The notes beneath the pieces were generated by a model. The model was not told where the DNA came from and made no database searches. It worked only from the letters and a program-made list of their open reading frames with translations. A DNA stretch of 64,000 nucleotides, from assembly GCF_036669915.1 (NCBI RefSeq), contig NC_089321.1, positions 2,074,316 to 2,138,315 of the forward strand, read 5' to 3'. This document shows positions 1 through 14,101 of the stretch, piece by piece (within the stretch, counting starts at the first letter, position 1; each line of letters opens with the position of its first letter). This DNA comes from Pocillopora verrucosa. Taxonomy: Eukaryota > Cnidaria > Anthozoa > Scleractinia > Pocilloporidae. The translations under genes and the position numbers were made by a program.

Positions 1-790
1 GTTAACCTTTTTACTCATGGGCACGAAAAAACGGTTTGAACCCAGTCAGAACCCGTTTGTTAGGAGAAATACTTAGAGTTACTCAAAACCTTATCCGTTA
101 TTTGTAAGGTTTCCTGTTTCTGGTCAACTAAGCGTGTTAAAGCTAAGAAACGTAAACCTGACTGAACACCTATTCGTTTAGGGGACAAAGGTATCGAGTA
201 ATCGTTTGCTTTAAAATATACCAAAAGTTGATCTATGATTAAAGCTGAAAGGATTTCGATGTACCAGGCCCTAAATCTGGTGCGAGACTAAAAAGAAACT
301 TTTCCTTACCATTGGTTTTAGGCGAATTCTTTGTTATTTAATATTGAGCATGTGTACCTTTCTGATTCGTTGCCCTTGACGAGAACCCAAGGTTGGTTGG
401 ACTGTATGTACTGATTACCAAGCTTAGATATGTTCAGCACGTCTTTTAAACCTTCTCGAAGCCTGAAATATAATCGCGACATTGTAAGACAAGAGATTGT
501 TTATTCTCACGGAGACATTTTCATCCCAGGATAGTGGCAATATTTAAAATATGTTTAAACGACCAAGGAATCGCTTGGCGCAACAGACTTCAAAAATTGA
601 GAAGATAATACGCGGCAGCCGGGTTGAAAAGCTAAGGAAAAGATTAACTCAAATGTGGCAATAACTATTCATTCAATACTACGTTAATTACTGCAATACA
701 TATGTTACCTTAAGAGGGACGCTTTCAAACAATGAACCGCTTATTGAAAGATTCATCTTCAGTAAATTTCTTCAGAGCTAAATAGATTAC
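1..790 (-). other. Intron at the left edge (MARS1 gene continues beyond the window)
   Basis: The last exon visible of the methionyl-tRNA synthetase gene ends at 791 with a GTAATC donor in phase 2. I found no continuation of the anticodon-binding domain in the remaining 790 bases on the minus strand, so this is read as intron. The rest of the gene should lie to the left of the window. Confidence 0.6.
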
Positions 791-3700
791 CTAATTTTCT
801 CAAGATTATCGATATACGTCTTCAACTCTTTGTTGATAAGTGCGATGAACTTCTTGTCATCGTCTGTCAATTCCATGGCTGGTATAGAACCATCAAAGTT
901 GTTCTGGACAAACATCAAGGCACTGAAAAAAAGGAAGAATTTATCGATCACTAACATGTCTTCGGGTGTTATAAATATCTTCATATGGTTACGGACGATC
1001 CTAAAAATGGAAAAGATTTTTTACTTTTAAAAAAAACTTGAATCACCAACAAAAATAAGTGCTGAGCTAAGGAACAATAAAGTATTTAAAACTACAGCAA
1101 TGAGAACATACCGGTTGATGAAGTTGCCAAAGTTGTTGAGCAATTCAGTGTTGTTGCGTGCAACGAAATCCGACCAACTGAAAGCACTATCCTGTTTAGA
1201 AAAGAAAAACGAGTATATTAGAATGATGACAGAAACTATGACGGAAAAACGTAACTGGAACAATACCTAAACGCCTCTCAAAAGTTCGCGTTTAAGACAG
1301 TTGCTACCGCAATGTTGTTGATTTTCCATTGCTTTAGGAACGTTCCAACGGCTTTTCGACGATCAAAATGTTGGGCTATGTTAGAAACGGTTAAGTTTAA
1401 AATGATGGATGGCTATGTTTCTTGTTCTAAAGAGAGACGAAGTGCCTCACCTGGCTCTCGGGCCTGACGAAAACCAGATAGAATCTCCACACATCTGCTG
1501 GTATGCCTGTGTCGGCTGCATCGTCACCAAACACCCCCACTCCACGACTCTTGGAGAACTTATCATCTTCGTAATTGAGGTATTCTGGGAAGGAAAGGGA
1601 GCTAACTTAATGAGATATTTTATTTCAGCCTAGTAGCCTAAATCTCGCTACGTTTCGGGCATGTTGTCATATCTTATCTAATCTATGGAACAGTTTTGCA
1701 GGACTCAGCTTAAAAACAAATCCCAGCTGTACATTGCTGATATGTAACTCATTTTTAAAATGTTCAAAAATAAAATATCTCGATATTAAATGTTATATTT
1801 AATTTTGAAGCTCTTGCCGTCAATTCCGTTTTTTCTTCTTGTTTCCTTTTAATTTTAGATACCAATGATATAAATCCCACAAAAAGGTGTCTCATGGATG
1901 CCTCGATAAAACATATTTCAAACCAAGTTTGAAATTAACTTAGTTATGCCAGCCGCTTTCGAAAAAGCTGGCTTAGGCTTTACGTATGCAGAATAACAAA
2001 TCACTTTTAGTCAACGGTGTGAAAAAGAAAGTTTTTAATTCAAGTAGAACGACAGGTAAAGGGAACGCGGAAATCTACATTACCTGTTGCGCTGATGGAA
2101 TTCAAAAGACTGTAGTTGTCGTCTGCACCAATCAGAGTGCACGGGAACACAACAGTGTGGAAAGGGACATTATCCTTTGCCATGAACTGATGAAGAGTGA
2201 CCTGAAAGAATTCCATTTTCATCATTAATGAGATCGTGACCTGACCTAAGGCTGCTCAAACAGTTTCGAAAACCTTATGATAATAACTTTAAAGTGTTAA
2301 GGCTTTGTTCGAGCCTTAGAAACGAATGAAAACAGTTAAAGATGACCGAGAGCATTGATTCCTGGGAGTTGCTTTGCTCTTCCCGATAGCGTTCATTAAA
2401 CCTCAAGAAAGAAATGAAAAAGTTTTAGGATTGCTATGGCCGAATATTTCGAATAGGGCTCAGATTTATAGTTGTGCTTATGCACATCAACTCTTGATTA
2501 TCATTGTTTAATTTCAAGAATTTATTCGGCCGCAATGTAGCTATAGCAACAGTCATAATGACATGCAATACTGAGATACAGTCTGGTCAACTGAGTTGAT
2601 ATTTTCCTATGACTCACTTGTTGAGGGTTTTTCCACCATTTCTCCCACTCGTTCGTGTAGTTTGCTGTGATCGAAAGGTACCTGAAACAAAAAAGTGCAA
2701 AGTCTTGAGATTGCCTTTAGAGCCGATCATAGCCACACACTTTAGAGAAGAGGAAAGTATCGCAAGCAGAAGTTTATCGTTAGAAATTAACCGTTGTACA
2801 TAAAAAGTTTCACCACAAAACAAATGCCATTTGATGTCCCTTCACAACAAAAAACAGTACTGACTCACCCTATTGGTGCATCAAACCACACGTAGAAGAC
2901 CTTATCTGTGTATCCTTCCAAAGGAACTGGGGTTCCCCATTTTAAGTCGCGTGTGATACATCGTGGCTTAAGGCCCTCCTTCACCCAACCCTGAGTTATC
3001 TGGCGAGAATTTGGTGTCCACGTTCCTTACAAGAAAAATGGTATAAAAAATATCGCGTTTAACTTGAATTAACCAGATGTAGACTGCAGTTGTGAATGCT
3101 TTAGGAAAATTCAAAGTGGAATGCAATTGAATTGCTTTTTAGGCAGGTCATGTAGAACTCTTCAGGTTACCTTCAGAAGAAGATTTGTCGATCCAGGTCT
3201 TCAAGGACGATTCCAACTGAAAGGCATAAAAGTATGCACTTTAGAACCAGTGACATTATATGTGGAAAATTTCTTTTTGATCGTGGACAGTCTGTACGTA
3301 GCCTCGTCCTGCATAGAGGTGGGAGACTGCAGATAAGAGAGTATGCGGACGCACTTCGTAATTTGCCCCAGGCTTTTTGAGTTAAAACAACGACACGTGA
3401 GCGAAGATTTCAAGAGAGTTTTTGTTGTGTTCGCATGGAATGGAATTTTATGAGTTTTTGTTTCTGTAGTAATTTTATTGCTTTGTTGGAGTTTGGCACA
3501 TTTTACGATATCGCACGTTCTTGTTGAACAGTTACCTTGGTCAAATTCAAAAACAAGTGCTTGCTGCTTCTCACTTTTGATGTTCCTCCACAAACCTTGC
3601 ATCGAGGTTTCTGAAAGCAAATTTATCTTAGTGGTGTTTAAGGAGACAAAACAATGATGAACATGGATCAATCAGACACTTCTTGCTATTGAGGATAAAA

Positions 3701-6700
3701 ACGGAGTAGTTATACGCCTAACAGCATCTTCGTTATGTAAATGTCGCTTTGCACGTAGATTTAACTAGAGATTCTCACGGTTTATACGTTATTTTTGAAA
3801 ATAACTCGCTAGATATATCAATTTATGACTCGAAAGTGAGGTATATAAATTTTTTTCTGGCCTTTTTTCTTCGGTACATTCACAATAGAATAAAACCTCC
3901 TTTACCTTAAGCTCGATAGCGTTAATAAGCTTTCCGCAGGAATCACACTGATCTCCTCTAGCACCCTGCAAATGTAAACACGATTACTAGACCATGCAAT
4001 GTACCTGTACTTCGTCAGGGCTAACCACAAGACGTAGTATGTAGCAAATCAATATAAAACTCGGAGGTTGGAGGAATAAGGGCTAATAAGAAGATATATC
4101 TCAGTGTAATTCTTTTAGACTTAGTTAACATGAAAATAATATGGCTTACCTCATAGTTGCAGAAGGGACATGTACCCTCAACAAAACGGTCAGCAAGAAA
4201 CCTGGAGGAAGAACGGACTGCAATGTTTGAAAAATGAAGTTATAAAGATGCGTCATCATAGCCCAAATTCACGCTCGTTTCTCTGCAGTGCTCGAGAACT
4301 TGTGTCTCTTACCGGAACTGGATGAATAAAAACCAATACCAAAGCGACAGTGACTTGCTTAGTATTATAGCGTACATCGTCTCTCTTGACTATACTCGGT
4401 TCCGGTTGGGTTCAAATTAGTTCTACGTGTTTGTAAAGGTAAAACATTACGACATCGAACTTGAAAAGTCTCTAAATAGTTGAATTTAGTCCTACGCATA
4501 AGGATCAGTGAAAGTCAAACCTTTTGCATTCCACGCACTGAAGTTGTTCCAGAGTGTCCTCAACTAGGTGATCTTGCTTTTGGAGTCGCCAGAAAATGTC
4601 TTGGGCGATTCTAGGAGTAAAAAAGATCACCTTTTTCAAACATTTGATAAAAACTAACCCTTTACAAGCAGCATGTTCTCATCACCTTCCCCATGTAGAT
4701 CGGAGAGCCTTTGTGACAGTACCATACGTTGTATATTCAATTAAATGCATTTGGCATTTCATAGTTGATTTAATCAATCAGGATTACTTTACCTAGTTTA
4801 CCTATAACGCTTAATTCAGACAGTGAATTTCGCGGTATGGCGATACGGCCCAGCTGCAAATGAATCTCGTTGATCGTCAGCAATATTTTCAATAATTCAA
4901 AGCTGTTGAGTTTATATGCCGTACTATGCTGCTTGCGTAAAAATCCATATTCAAGTTCTCCTCCAATAAGTGGTTAAAATTGTGTTTCGAAAAAGGAAAA
5001 TTTTGTGTTAGATCGACAGGAATCAGTTGGCAGGGATATCGAGAGTATATCTGATTTCTTCCTCAGAAATTGAACTTTGAAATTTAAAAGTGAAGGTGAC
5101 ACGTCTGTGGAAAAAAAAATATAAGACCTCAAGAGCGAAAAAGCAAAAAAAACACAACCAAAACCTCAAAGGGTAGTCTTCAGGATGCAAGAGATAAGAG
5201 CAAGAACCAGGGAAAAAAAAGCAAAAACCACATCCAAAACCTCAAAAGGTAGTCTTCAGGATGCAAGAGATAAGAGCAAGAAGCAGGGAAAAAGATGTCG
5301 CGTCCAAAATTAAACTCACTCAGTCTGTTGCTTAGTAGTTGTCCTTCCAAAGAAGTCAAACTTGATCTGAAACCATTCGTAGACTTCTTTGTGAATCTTG
5401 AAGTACTTGTCACATATTTGTTGGGGTGTAAGACCTTCCTCTAACGCCTGGCATAAGGAGCAACAAAATAAGTGTTATCTTCACAATATCAGGAGTTCCG
5501 ATAATTACGCTGAATGCTTAGTGTGGGGTTCGTGCATAATTTTACAAATTAAAAATGTAAGCCTAAATGACCACAAAACCATTAAAACCTTTTCTCCATT
5601 ACATGGTTTTTCCTTATTTGCATATTGGCGTATAACTGTTGTGACTATGTTTTCATCTTTGCATGCCTGCCTTTCAGTAATGACGTTCAGTATAATTACC
5701 TTGGTTTCTGTGGCTGTGCCGTATTCATCCGTCCCACAGATGTAAAGTGTGTTGTACTGACGAAGGCGGCAAAACCTGTAGAGCAATGAACGCAAGAAAT
5801 AGTGCACAGTAAAAGCTATTTTGATCCAGGAATGACAAGGAAAATCTCATCAGAACTATATCCGATCTCATATGCATATTGAAATTAAGAACTATCAAGC
5901 CAGAGATAACCGCACTGAACAGATGTAACTTCTCATTATTTGCAAGTTCTTGCAAAAGTTGGAACATTACAAATCGACGAATTCATGGAAGAAACAGAGG
6001 CCAAAGTGTGGAAAGGTTCTTTTTCCAAAGTAAACCGGCTTAAAGGCTAGAGGCGTGCCGCCTGAAGGTTAAAGTACCTGGCATATACATCTGCACTGAG
6101 GACACACCCAATGATATTCCCCAAATGAGGCACATTATTTACGTAGGGCAAGGCACTGGTGATCAGAATATTTCTTTCTCCTTCGATGGGAAGACTGCGG
6201 GAGGCAGAGGCAACACAATATTTAGTAAGTCTTGTATTCATGTTTCAAGTACTACTAACTAAAGACAAGTTTACAACGTTCTCCAAGCTTCAAGAATGCA
6301 TTTTCCTTTAAAGAGAGTCTACATGTGCTTACATAGGATCCACAAGCCGGCGGGTTTTCGGATGGTTTTTGCTTCCATTGTTCCAATGCTCAAAAGCGTC
6401 AGCAATCTCTTCCCTCGACAAAACTTTGGCAACAGTTCCCTGAAAAAAATAAAGTGTAAGTATCCGAATATATTTTTTTGCTATAATCCATTCGTTGAGA
6501 GGTACGATAAACCAGCTGAATTGTTCGTAAGTCCCCTATAATCTCTCCATCACACTTTTAAGTAGCCCAGCCCAGATAGTTTGCGATTGGCCGATATAAC
6601 TAAGATCAGCTTAACTCAAAATGAACTCATTAGATGCTAACTAATGAACGAGAATCATTTAATCAGAAATAGTCTCGCCAATGACATAAGTTCTCTTTGT

Positions 6701-9700
6701 TTAAACAGACATTCATCAAATTTAGGTTGAAGAATATGTTCAGCTTTTACTTCATGTGGCCCATAAAGTTTAAAAAAGCTGATATTCTACTCTCTATTCA
6801 TTTATCTATTTCTTAAATGGATGCCATTCAAATGGACATCTGCTCGTTAATTCAAGGGAGAGACAAAAAAAACTTGGTTTGTTTTAACTAAAGAATACTT
6901 CTTTTGGTTTCAGAAGCAAAAAAATGCCTCTGCAATTTCTACCTAAAATTAAAATTTCAGAACTTACTATAGCAAAGTATGAAAATATGATAGATTAATC
7001 TATGTTTAAGATCTAGTACCCTAGCTCACCTCCTCTGTGGCAGAATCACCCTCTTGATCTCGTTGGGATGATGGGGAACCTATTTTAGCAGAAAATTTCA
7101 CTATTATCTTTACTTTTTATTATTAGCATCAGAATCATTATTGACTATTACATCATTGTTACTTCTATCATTATTTACAACAATTTGCATACATATCACG
7201 TTCAGTATTACAGTTTAAGCAAATACTATCAGCATGAAAAATAATTGATTTTACTAATCGGTAGAATTGTTGTAACCCCTTCACACCCTAACATCAGTAT
7301 GAATATTCTCCATACTGTTCTCCGTACATTTTCAAAGAGGCTGACAAGGAGAATTTGTTTAACAATCAAGAGCTGCTTTAGTTGGTGATCATCTCCTCTA
7401 TTCTTATGACTTCCTTGTTTGATTCAGGGGTGATATGGTAAGGAGAAATTAGATGCTAGTCACTCTTAGGGGCTAAAGGGATATGTAACTCGTGACGAAT
7501 GTGATGATATATTCACCACATGCAGTTTACGATGTGGTGAATTTGGACCCGAATTGAAGTGACAAGGAATGATCCCACTTACATTTGCTGAAATCTATAT
7601 GAATTAACAACTTTCCATGCAATATGAAAGTATATCCTCTGATATTTTACTGCCATATTTTGATGTTATCGCTTCAATTAATTTCTAATTTCTCTAAGTC
7701 AATAAATATTTCACATCTATGTTTACTTTTTGCTAACTGCTCTTGAGCGTCAAGCATTGCCAACAAAGCATCCTGCAACAAAAAAGAACCCCGATCAGTA
7801 TCAAGTAGTTGCCAAAGTATATAAGGAACAGTACTCTTTCATTAGGACTTGTATTCTGCATATCGCCATCTATAAGTTGTAATAAAAAAGTGATCTAAAT
7901 ACATGCCATCTATAAGTGTTTCAAATGAGTATACTCAAAAACCGCAGAGAGATATAAATCTCATTTCTGTATAATATATAAGATGTATCAAAAATGGACA
8001 GCTAGATTTATTCGTGTGCATACCTTAAAGGAAGAAACTTCTTTTCCTCCTGCAACCTCAAATTCAGTTTTGAGGAAAAGCTCCTGAGACATGAGCAGGT
8101 TGTGCCACCTTTTTAAGTTTGAGATGCCTGGATCTGTTTGATCAAGAGAGAAAATTTTTACAAACCATAATTTCATGATTTTCTACTCTACTGGCACACA
8201 AAATCACAGAGCAAACATAGCTGGGAATTCTGCATTCGTAGTAGATACTCTGTTTTATTTTAACCCTTCGTGACAAGTCTCAGAAAACTAAATCAATTTC
8301 ATGGCTAAGCTAATCCAGACCATATGGCTGGAGCAAGCTCTGAAGACACAAAGAAAGCAGATGTTCACCAATACCTGAATATTTTGTGCCCTCCATGAAG
8401 AGAGGGTGCAGAGAACCCCAAATGATGACATCAGCTAGCCCCAGGTGACTCTGGAAAGTCAAGGAATGGCGATTTGTTTAGTAGGAGCACTCATTTCAAT
8501 TAAAAGTGTATAACTCCACGTAGTTGTGATTTTTAAGTTAAATTCCAAAAGAAGGAAACTGTGCTAAGGGGTGTGATCAATGAGTTACGAAAGAAGTAAC
8601 CAAAGGTGTAAAAAAAAGTTTTATGAAATTCATACCCCAGAAAAGTACTTCTTGGAAGCAAGAGCTTCATCTGCATGTCTTAGGAGATTTACCAGATCGT
8701 CAACATGGCCACTGCAATCCCTTCCCTGGCCAATGGACTTTACAAGATAATTGAAGATAACAGGCTGCCAGATAAAATGGTAAATGAGTCAGCAAAAATC
8801 TGACAGATGTTTAGATGATTATAACCACAGGTACTCTTTCAGGGTGGGGTCTGACTCGCATCACGGGTATCTTTCCCGGCGTATCACTTACTCATTATCA
8901 TACAATACTCTTGACCACCTTTTCTTTCATATATGTTCACTCTATGCAACAACTTACCTGCAAAGACGTGCTCTCCCACTCCACCCACTGATCAACAATT
9001 GCTTTCCCATAAGGGTCGGAAGCTACATCTGAGCTTCTGTTGAGGTCAAGGAGGTACCTATATAAACAGGGTTATTGATCAGTATCGGAGTCGAACAATG
9101 ATGTTCATTTACATTCATTTACATTGACAATAGGTATTACTCTTACCCTTAACTTGCTATTATTGAACTAGATCCACCTGTGAAATCAGCTTTATAACCA
9201 ATGTCATAAATCTCAGGTTAATCTTTTTTAGGTTGGTCCGTAGATTAGATCAGATTATAACCTTGAAGGACCCTGCCTCCCACAGATTAAGCATAGCGCC
9301 AGAATCCTATGTTCGGAATTTTTTTGGTTTACTGCACAAATTACGTTAACTGGAAATGGCCCTGGGGTTCCCTCAGTTAACAGAGGTGGTTGACTCAAAT
9401 GTGTGAGAGTTAACAACAAAACTTGCACGACTTGTAAATGTCAGCCAACCCGATATGTCATGCAGTCGTGCTTGAACGGAATTCAGTGTTGAATACTGAA
9501 CTTCTTTGGGGCTAGGTAATCTAACTGAAAATTACCTTGAGGAAACCAACCACGAAACAAAATCAAAGTGTCTTAGCTTTTAGTTCTTAAGTTTGAAATG
9601 TATGAGCTCAACATCCTTGATGAACCCAAAACGTGTGAATCATCTTAAGCTGTTTTTGATCATTTCTTCTTACCCTTCCTAAAATCGAATATTTTAACTA

Positions 9701-12700
9701 AGGGAAGACGGTTCATTTAATATAAAGGATAAATTGTTCAATACATGAAGACCGTATGAGGCATGAATACCTGCAAATACTGTTTGGACTGTGTAGCAAA
9801 TTTCCATCGTCAGTCTCCAGCACTGGAAGCTATTTAAGACAAGCCATAATGAAGAAAAAGTTGAAAAAAAATGAATGCCAAAAGCACTGTTAAATCCCTC
9901 TTATTTGGTCCCTAGGTTGTGCATAATAACTGTCATCCGCACTGATACCCGTTAGTGTTTTGTACCATTGGCTGAGTCGGGAACTCAAACACCAGCTTAA
10001 GTTTTTCTACTAGAGGGGCAGGAAGTATGCACTCTGTTGTGTTTGGGCTAATAGTTCACATGATTTAGACAGTCGAAATATCTTTGCCTTTTGCCTAAAC
10101 AATTCCTTAGTCTGATGGTTCTGTCCGGTTGTTTATGATATCAGACATCTAATTGCAATTCAAGCATGTCATTGTTGAAAATCACCAAAATTGTTGGATG
10201 ATAAAATATCAATCATTTCAAATCGTTTAAGAAAGGAAATTCTATTGAGAGAAGTGCAGCTCTTATTTATAAAAGAAACTGTAATAATACTAACCTTGCT
10301 ACTTCCTTGAAGGTTGAATTTCGTCCTATCTGGTTTAAAAAAAACATAATGTTTGAATCAGTAATCTTACACCGAGCAGCTATACCCAGTGTTCAAAGAA
10401 AATGTCATTTAAAAAAGCTAGTAAGCTAAAGGAGTTAAAAGGGTGAAGTTCAAATAATATTTTCAGTCATATTTCACGCCAATCATGTCTGGCCATTATA
10501 AAATTACAAGATCTGATTATTTCCGTCACGCGACGTTCATATTGTACTGAAACTGCGTAAAAACTTTAAAAATTTCTCGCCTTAAAAACAAAGTCGCTTA
10601 ATATGTGTTAGGTTTACATTGAATATTGAGCCGTTGATCAGTCAACTGAATATTGGCCAGGCGTACGTGTCTGAAATATGCAAATTAAACTGATTTTGAT
10701 AATCGATACTGCCAAATCATTTATATCTACTTTCATCGAATATGTTTTACACTTTTATTTGACACACCATGCCGATATCTTCGGTGTTCGGTTCAAGTTT
10801 CATGATAAGGAGGTGTTAACCGCTTCCCAATTTTGCCGAATCATTTCGGTTATTTATTTCAGTGGCTCACTGCCAATTTCATTTTCTTAAGTTGAATCAA
10901 CCTCTAACCTTTGCCTGAACTATGGAAAAATCACGTTTATACTGACTACAGAGGTTTAGGCTTAGCATTTCTGTATTTCCATATGAGAAATGTTAAAAAG
11001 CCTGCATTACACTGCGCAAGTTAAAGTAATGAAATCCGCCATCCATTTAAAGACCATTTTCTGATGTCAAGGTTGAAAATATGACACGTCGGAAGCATGC
11101 GCAGTTAGCTTGTTGACGATAGCATACGCATGTTACGTCTAGCGTTACACAGTCTCACATGTCAATGAAAGTCCACGTAACAGTATGCTCGAGCTGTTCA
11201 CGAAAATCAATCTCTGATTATCCCTTGAGTAAGCGAAATGCCTTTGAAGGAAGAGTCTTAAATTGCAATTTTTGCGTAAAAGCAATATTGATTGGTACAA
11301 GGGAAGTCACCGAGATCAATGTATAACTCGTAAGTAATCGTAATTAGTGAAATAAGATTCTATTTCCCAAAAGAAGCACCACAATTTCGACACAGGTGCG
11401 GAACGAATTCCTGTTTCGCTTTGATACCTTTGATACCCATTCTGAAAAATCGTTTCAACAAATTGGGATATAAATGCTGAGTACCTCTTCTACAATGTGC
11501 CGATTTGAACCGCACAATTTTTCATTTACAGCTGTCTACGTTCGATATTTTTTAAAACAAAGTTGCTCTGCTTTAAAATGGCGTTAATTTCCGTCTTTGA
11601 AGTTGTGGCTCTCGTTGAAAATTAATGAGTGTTTCCTCACTTGAAAAGCTCCAACGACGACTCCAGTCATAAAACCAGTGCAGAAGTTACGCTCGAATCG
11701 TGGTTTCTGTGTATTTAAATTGTTTCTTCAAGATTACCCTAAGTGAAATTAACCAAATTTGCAAATAATTCACTACGCAGTTACCTTTTAGAAACTTCCG
11801 ACGTCATTAGGAACTCCATCGCGTTATTGGTCATTCGCTTATTTCCACGTTGCATTTCGAAGAACTGAGTGATTTTTCGAGGTCTCTGTCTTAGACTTAT
11901 GAGACAAGAAGCATCCATAGGCACAGTGGCGTTCCATAACTGTGTTATAAAGAGGTTATGTTCCATCTTGATGGTAAATCACATCACCGCCAATATACTG
12001 TAATTTCAACATGTCTATACCTTTTCAGCGGAAATACAGTTTGAATGTAATCGCAGAAAAATATGTACACATAAGTGTTTGTCGATATGTTCAAAGTACC
12101 TCGAATAAAGCGAAAGCCATTGATTGCTGACTTTACTTAGACAAAATTCCCTAATTGTATACTTTTTGTTACACTTCGGGCAACAATGAAGGCAGAAGTT
12201 ATTTTTCCACCTTCTCTGTTCTGCATCCGTGCGCACGTACTCATCGCTTTTCAAAACAGAAGTCAAGTGTCTTTCTAAGAAGATGTCAAAGATAATTTCG
12301 TGACAGCTTATCTACTATAAATACTTTTTTGTTCTGAGTTCCAGTTTTTCCTGGAACTCAGCGACAGAAAGAAAATAAAGGACAGTTTTTTCACTAAAAG
12401 TGCGTGCTGTGAAAATTATACGAGTGAAAAAAGGACCAACTTAAAAGACAAGTTTTCAGGGAAATGTTTTGATGAGAAATTTCCTGAACTGAGTTATGAA
12501 GTCAGTTTTTATCGACAGTTCTCGTCAAAAGGGATGTGCACAATTAAGTGCATAATTTCGACTATGATTTTAGGAGCTTACAGACTCGCATTCGCCATCG
12601 TCAATTAACCTCTTTTCGCAATTAACGTCTGTAATGATGACTGTGGACTCTACGGAGTAAACTTCGAAAGTTTAAACTTGAAAGGATCGAGTCGAAAAGG

Positions 12701-14101
12701 ATCGAGTCGAAAAAACCTTTTTCAGAAAGCTCTAAGCATTTTCATTTTGGTTTGGGGTGTACGGAGTATCTTGAAATCTCCCCCGCTGTTTACCCAGCTT
12801 GGTACGGGCAGTAGAAGAGAGTTTTATACTAAATTAAATATAAACTGTAGTTCTTCAAAATTACTTATATTACTTTACATTCGATTCGTGTCTTCTTGTC
12901 ACATTTTTTTTTTGTAGCACTTTGTCAATTAGTGTTTCACTGTTTCTTCCAGGTAGCTCTGCATTATGCGGTGCACTTAAGTAACTTTTTGGTTTCAGCT
13001 TAAACAAATGCAACGCAGGATTTCCAAGAATTTAGGGTTTATAGTCAAAACATCGAGGAAGAAATTTAAACCTGAATAAAAAGTTGCCTCTAGAAATTTG
13101 CTACAACGAAATGCAAAAGCAGACTGGCTGTACGGCTGTTCTATGTACCTGGTACGTGTAAATATAAGATAATTTTACACTAAATTAAATATAAACTGTA
13201 GTTCGTCAAAATTCCTAACATCACTTTACATTCGATTCGCGTCTTCTTCGCCCATCTTTTTTGTAGTACTTTATCAATTAGTTTCTCACTGTTTCATCTT
13301 GGTAACTCTGCATTATGCAGTGCCCTTAAGTAAGTTTGTTGTTTCAGTTTAAGCAGACGAAACTGAAACGGAGGGTTTCCAAGAATTTAGGCTTTAGAGT
13401 CAAAACATCGAAACAGAGAGATGTATGCGTAATTTGAAAGCTAAGTGAAGTGCACTTAAGTTAGTTTGCGGTTTCAGATTAAGCAGACGAAACCAAAACG
13501 CAGGGTTTCCAAGAATTTAGGCTTTAGAGTCAAAACATCGATGTAACAAGAGGATTTGTTTCTTAGAAATTAGAGTCTAATCATATCATTCTTGATTCTT
13601 GGTATTTGTATGCGTAATTTGAAAGCTAATTCATAATCTACATTTGACCAAATCCACATAAAGAATTAAATAGACCAATCACGAGGTTTCTTGGAAATCT
13701 TGAACACCTGTACTATGATGCGTCAGACTCTTGCATCATCCCTTCCCTGGGGGGGGGTTGGGGTGGGGAGGCGTTGTAATTTAAAAAACCAAGATTAAGT
13801 TGAGGAAGAAATTTAGACCTGAACAAATAATAGAATTACCTCTAGAAATTTGCTACAGAAAATGTAAATTCTAACTGGCTTTTATCCTAGACTCCAGTAG
13901 ACCAGAATGGTCAAATCATTGTTACTATTTGTACACGAAGAATTGGCTAAAATTCTGGTTTCACTTCTCGACTAGCAGTATAAGAAAATAGCTGATACCT
14001 TCATTCGTGATGTACTGTATCGTCATTGAAACATCCGCCAGATTTTTTGCTGCTAAAATACGAAGCAAGGATGGATTCCCTGGGTCGCTATAGAGCTTCA
14101 T
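791..14101 (-). CDS. MARS1: Cytosolic methionyl-tRNA synthetase, 24 exons, 3' end beyond window
   Basis: Charges tRNA-Met with methionine in the cytosol. Exons: 13999-14101, 10295-10329, 9771-9829, 8958-9057, 8636-8764, 8375-8450, 8024-8133, 7727-7772, 7030-7079, 6333-6439, 6078-6194, 5700-5775, 5320-5447, 4521-4610, 4150-4201, 3906-3965, 3536-3610, 3171-3216, 2869-3025, 2618-2681, 2084-2201, 1451-1584, 1112-1191, 791-922. All have GT/AG ends and consistent phases, giving about 714 codons. Residues 1-204 form the GST-like domain found in animal cytosolic MARS1 (start [11 protein letters not shown]). A charged linker follows. The class I catalytic core has HLGN at 295-298 (HIGH motif), four CxxC knuckles at about 404, 420, 433 and 450, and KFSKS at 608-612 (KMSKS loop). 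The anticodon-binding domain begins near 645 and is cut by the window; vertebrate proteins are about 900 residues. Introns hold a MITE and tandem duplications. An in-frame ATG upstream at 14209 is discussed in the findings. The identification is secure. Confidence 0.96.
5158..5310. repeat. Tandem duplication of about 80 bp in a MARS1 intron
   Basis: Two adjacent copies share the run AGTCTTCAGGATGCAAGAG and its flanks (about 5158-5233 and 5238-5310), differing at a few bases. The second copy ends about 10 bases from the donor of the 5320-5447 exon. Confidence 0.85.
7275..7484 (+). mobile_element. MITE-like inverted-repeat element, copy 1
   Basis: About 210 bp with degenerate terminal inverted repeats: it begins AACCCCTTCACACCCTAA and ends CTTAGGGGCTAAAGGG. 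It has no coding capacity. The same sequence recurs in the same orientation at 39150-39345, which shows that it is dispersed. It lies in the MARS1 intron between the exons at 7030 and 7727, antisense to that gene. Confidence 0.75.
12335..12361. other. Perfect short hairpin in MARS1 intron 1
   Basis: TGAGTTCCAG and its reverse complement are separated by five T residues, making a perfect 10-11 bp stem. No function is evident. Confidence 0.6.
12830..13870. repeat. Degenerate direct repeats in MARS1 intron 1
   Basis: A unit of about 250 bp starting CTAAATTAAATATAAACTG occurs at 12830-13115 and 13177-13425. A third partial copy (13450-13543) and a fragment at 13801-13867 repeat its right part. 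Copies differ by substitutions and small indels, so the duplication is old. A run of G lies at 13750-13758. Confidence 0.8.

Noticed and set aside
3201..3671. Open frame of 156 codons on the minus strand
   Set aside because: It crosses two MARS1 exons in another frame and the intron between them. The true exons there (3536-3610 and 3171-3216) match the synthetase; the long frame is chance.
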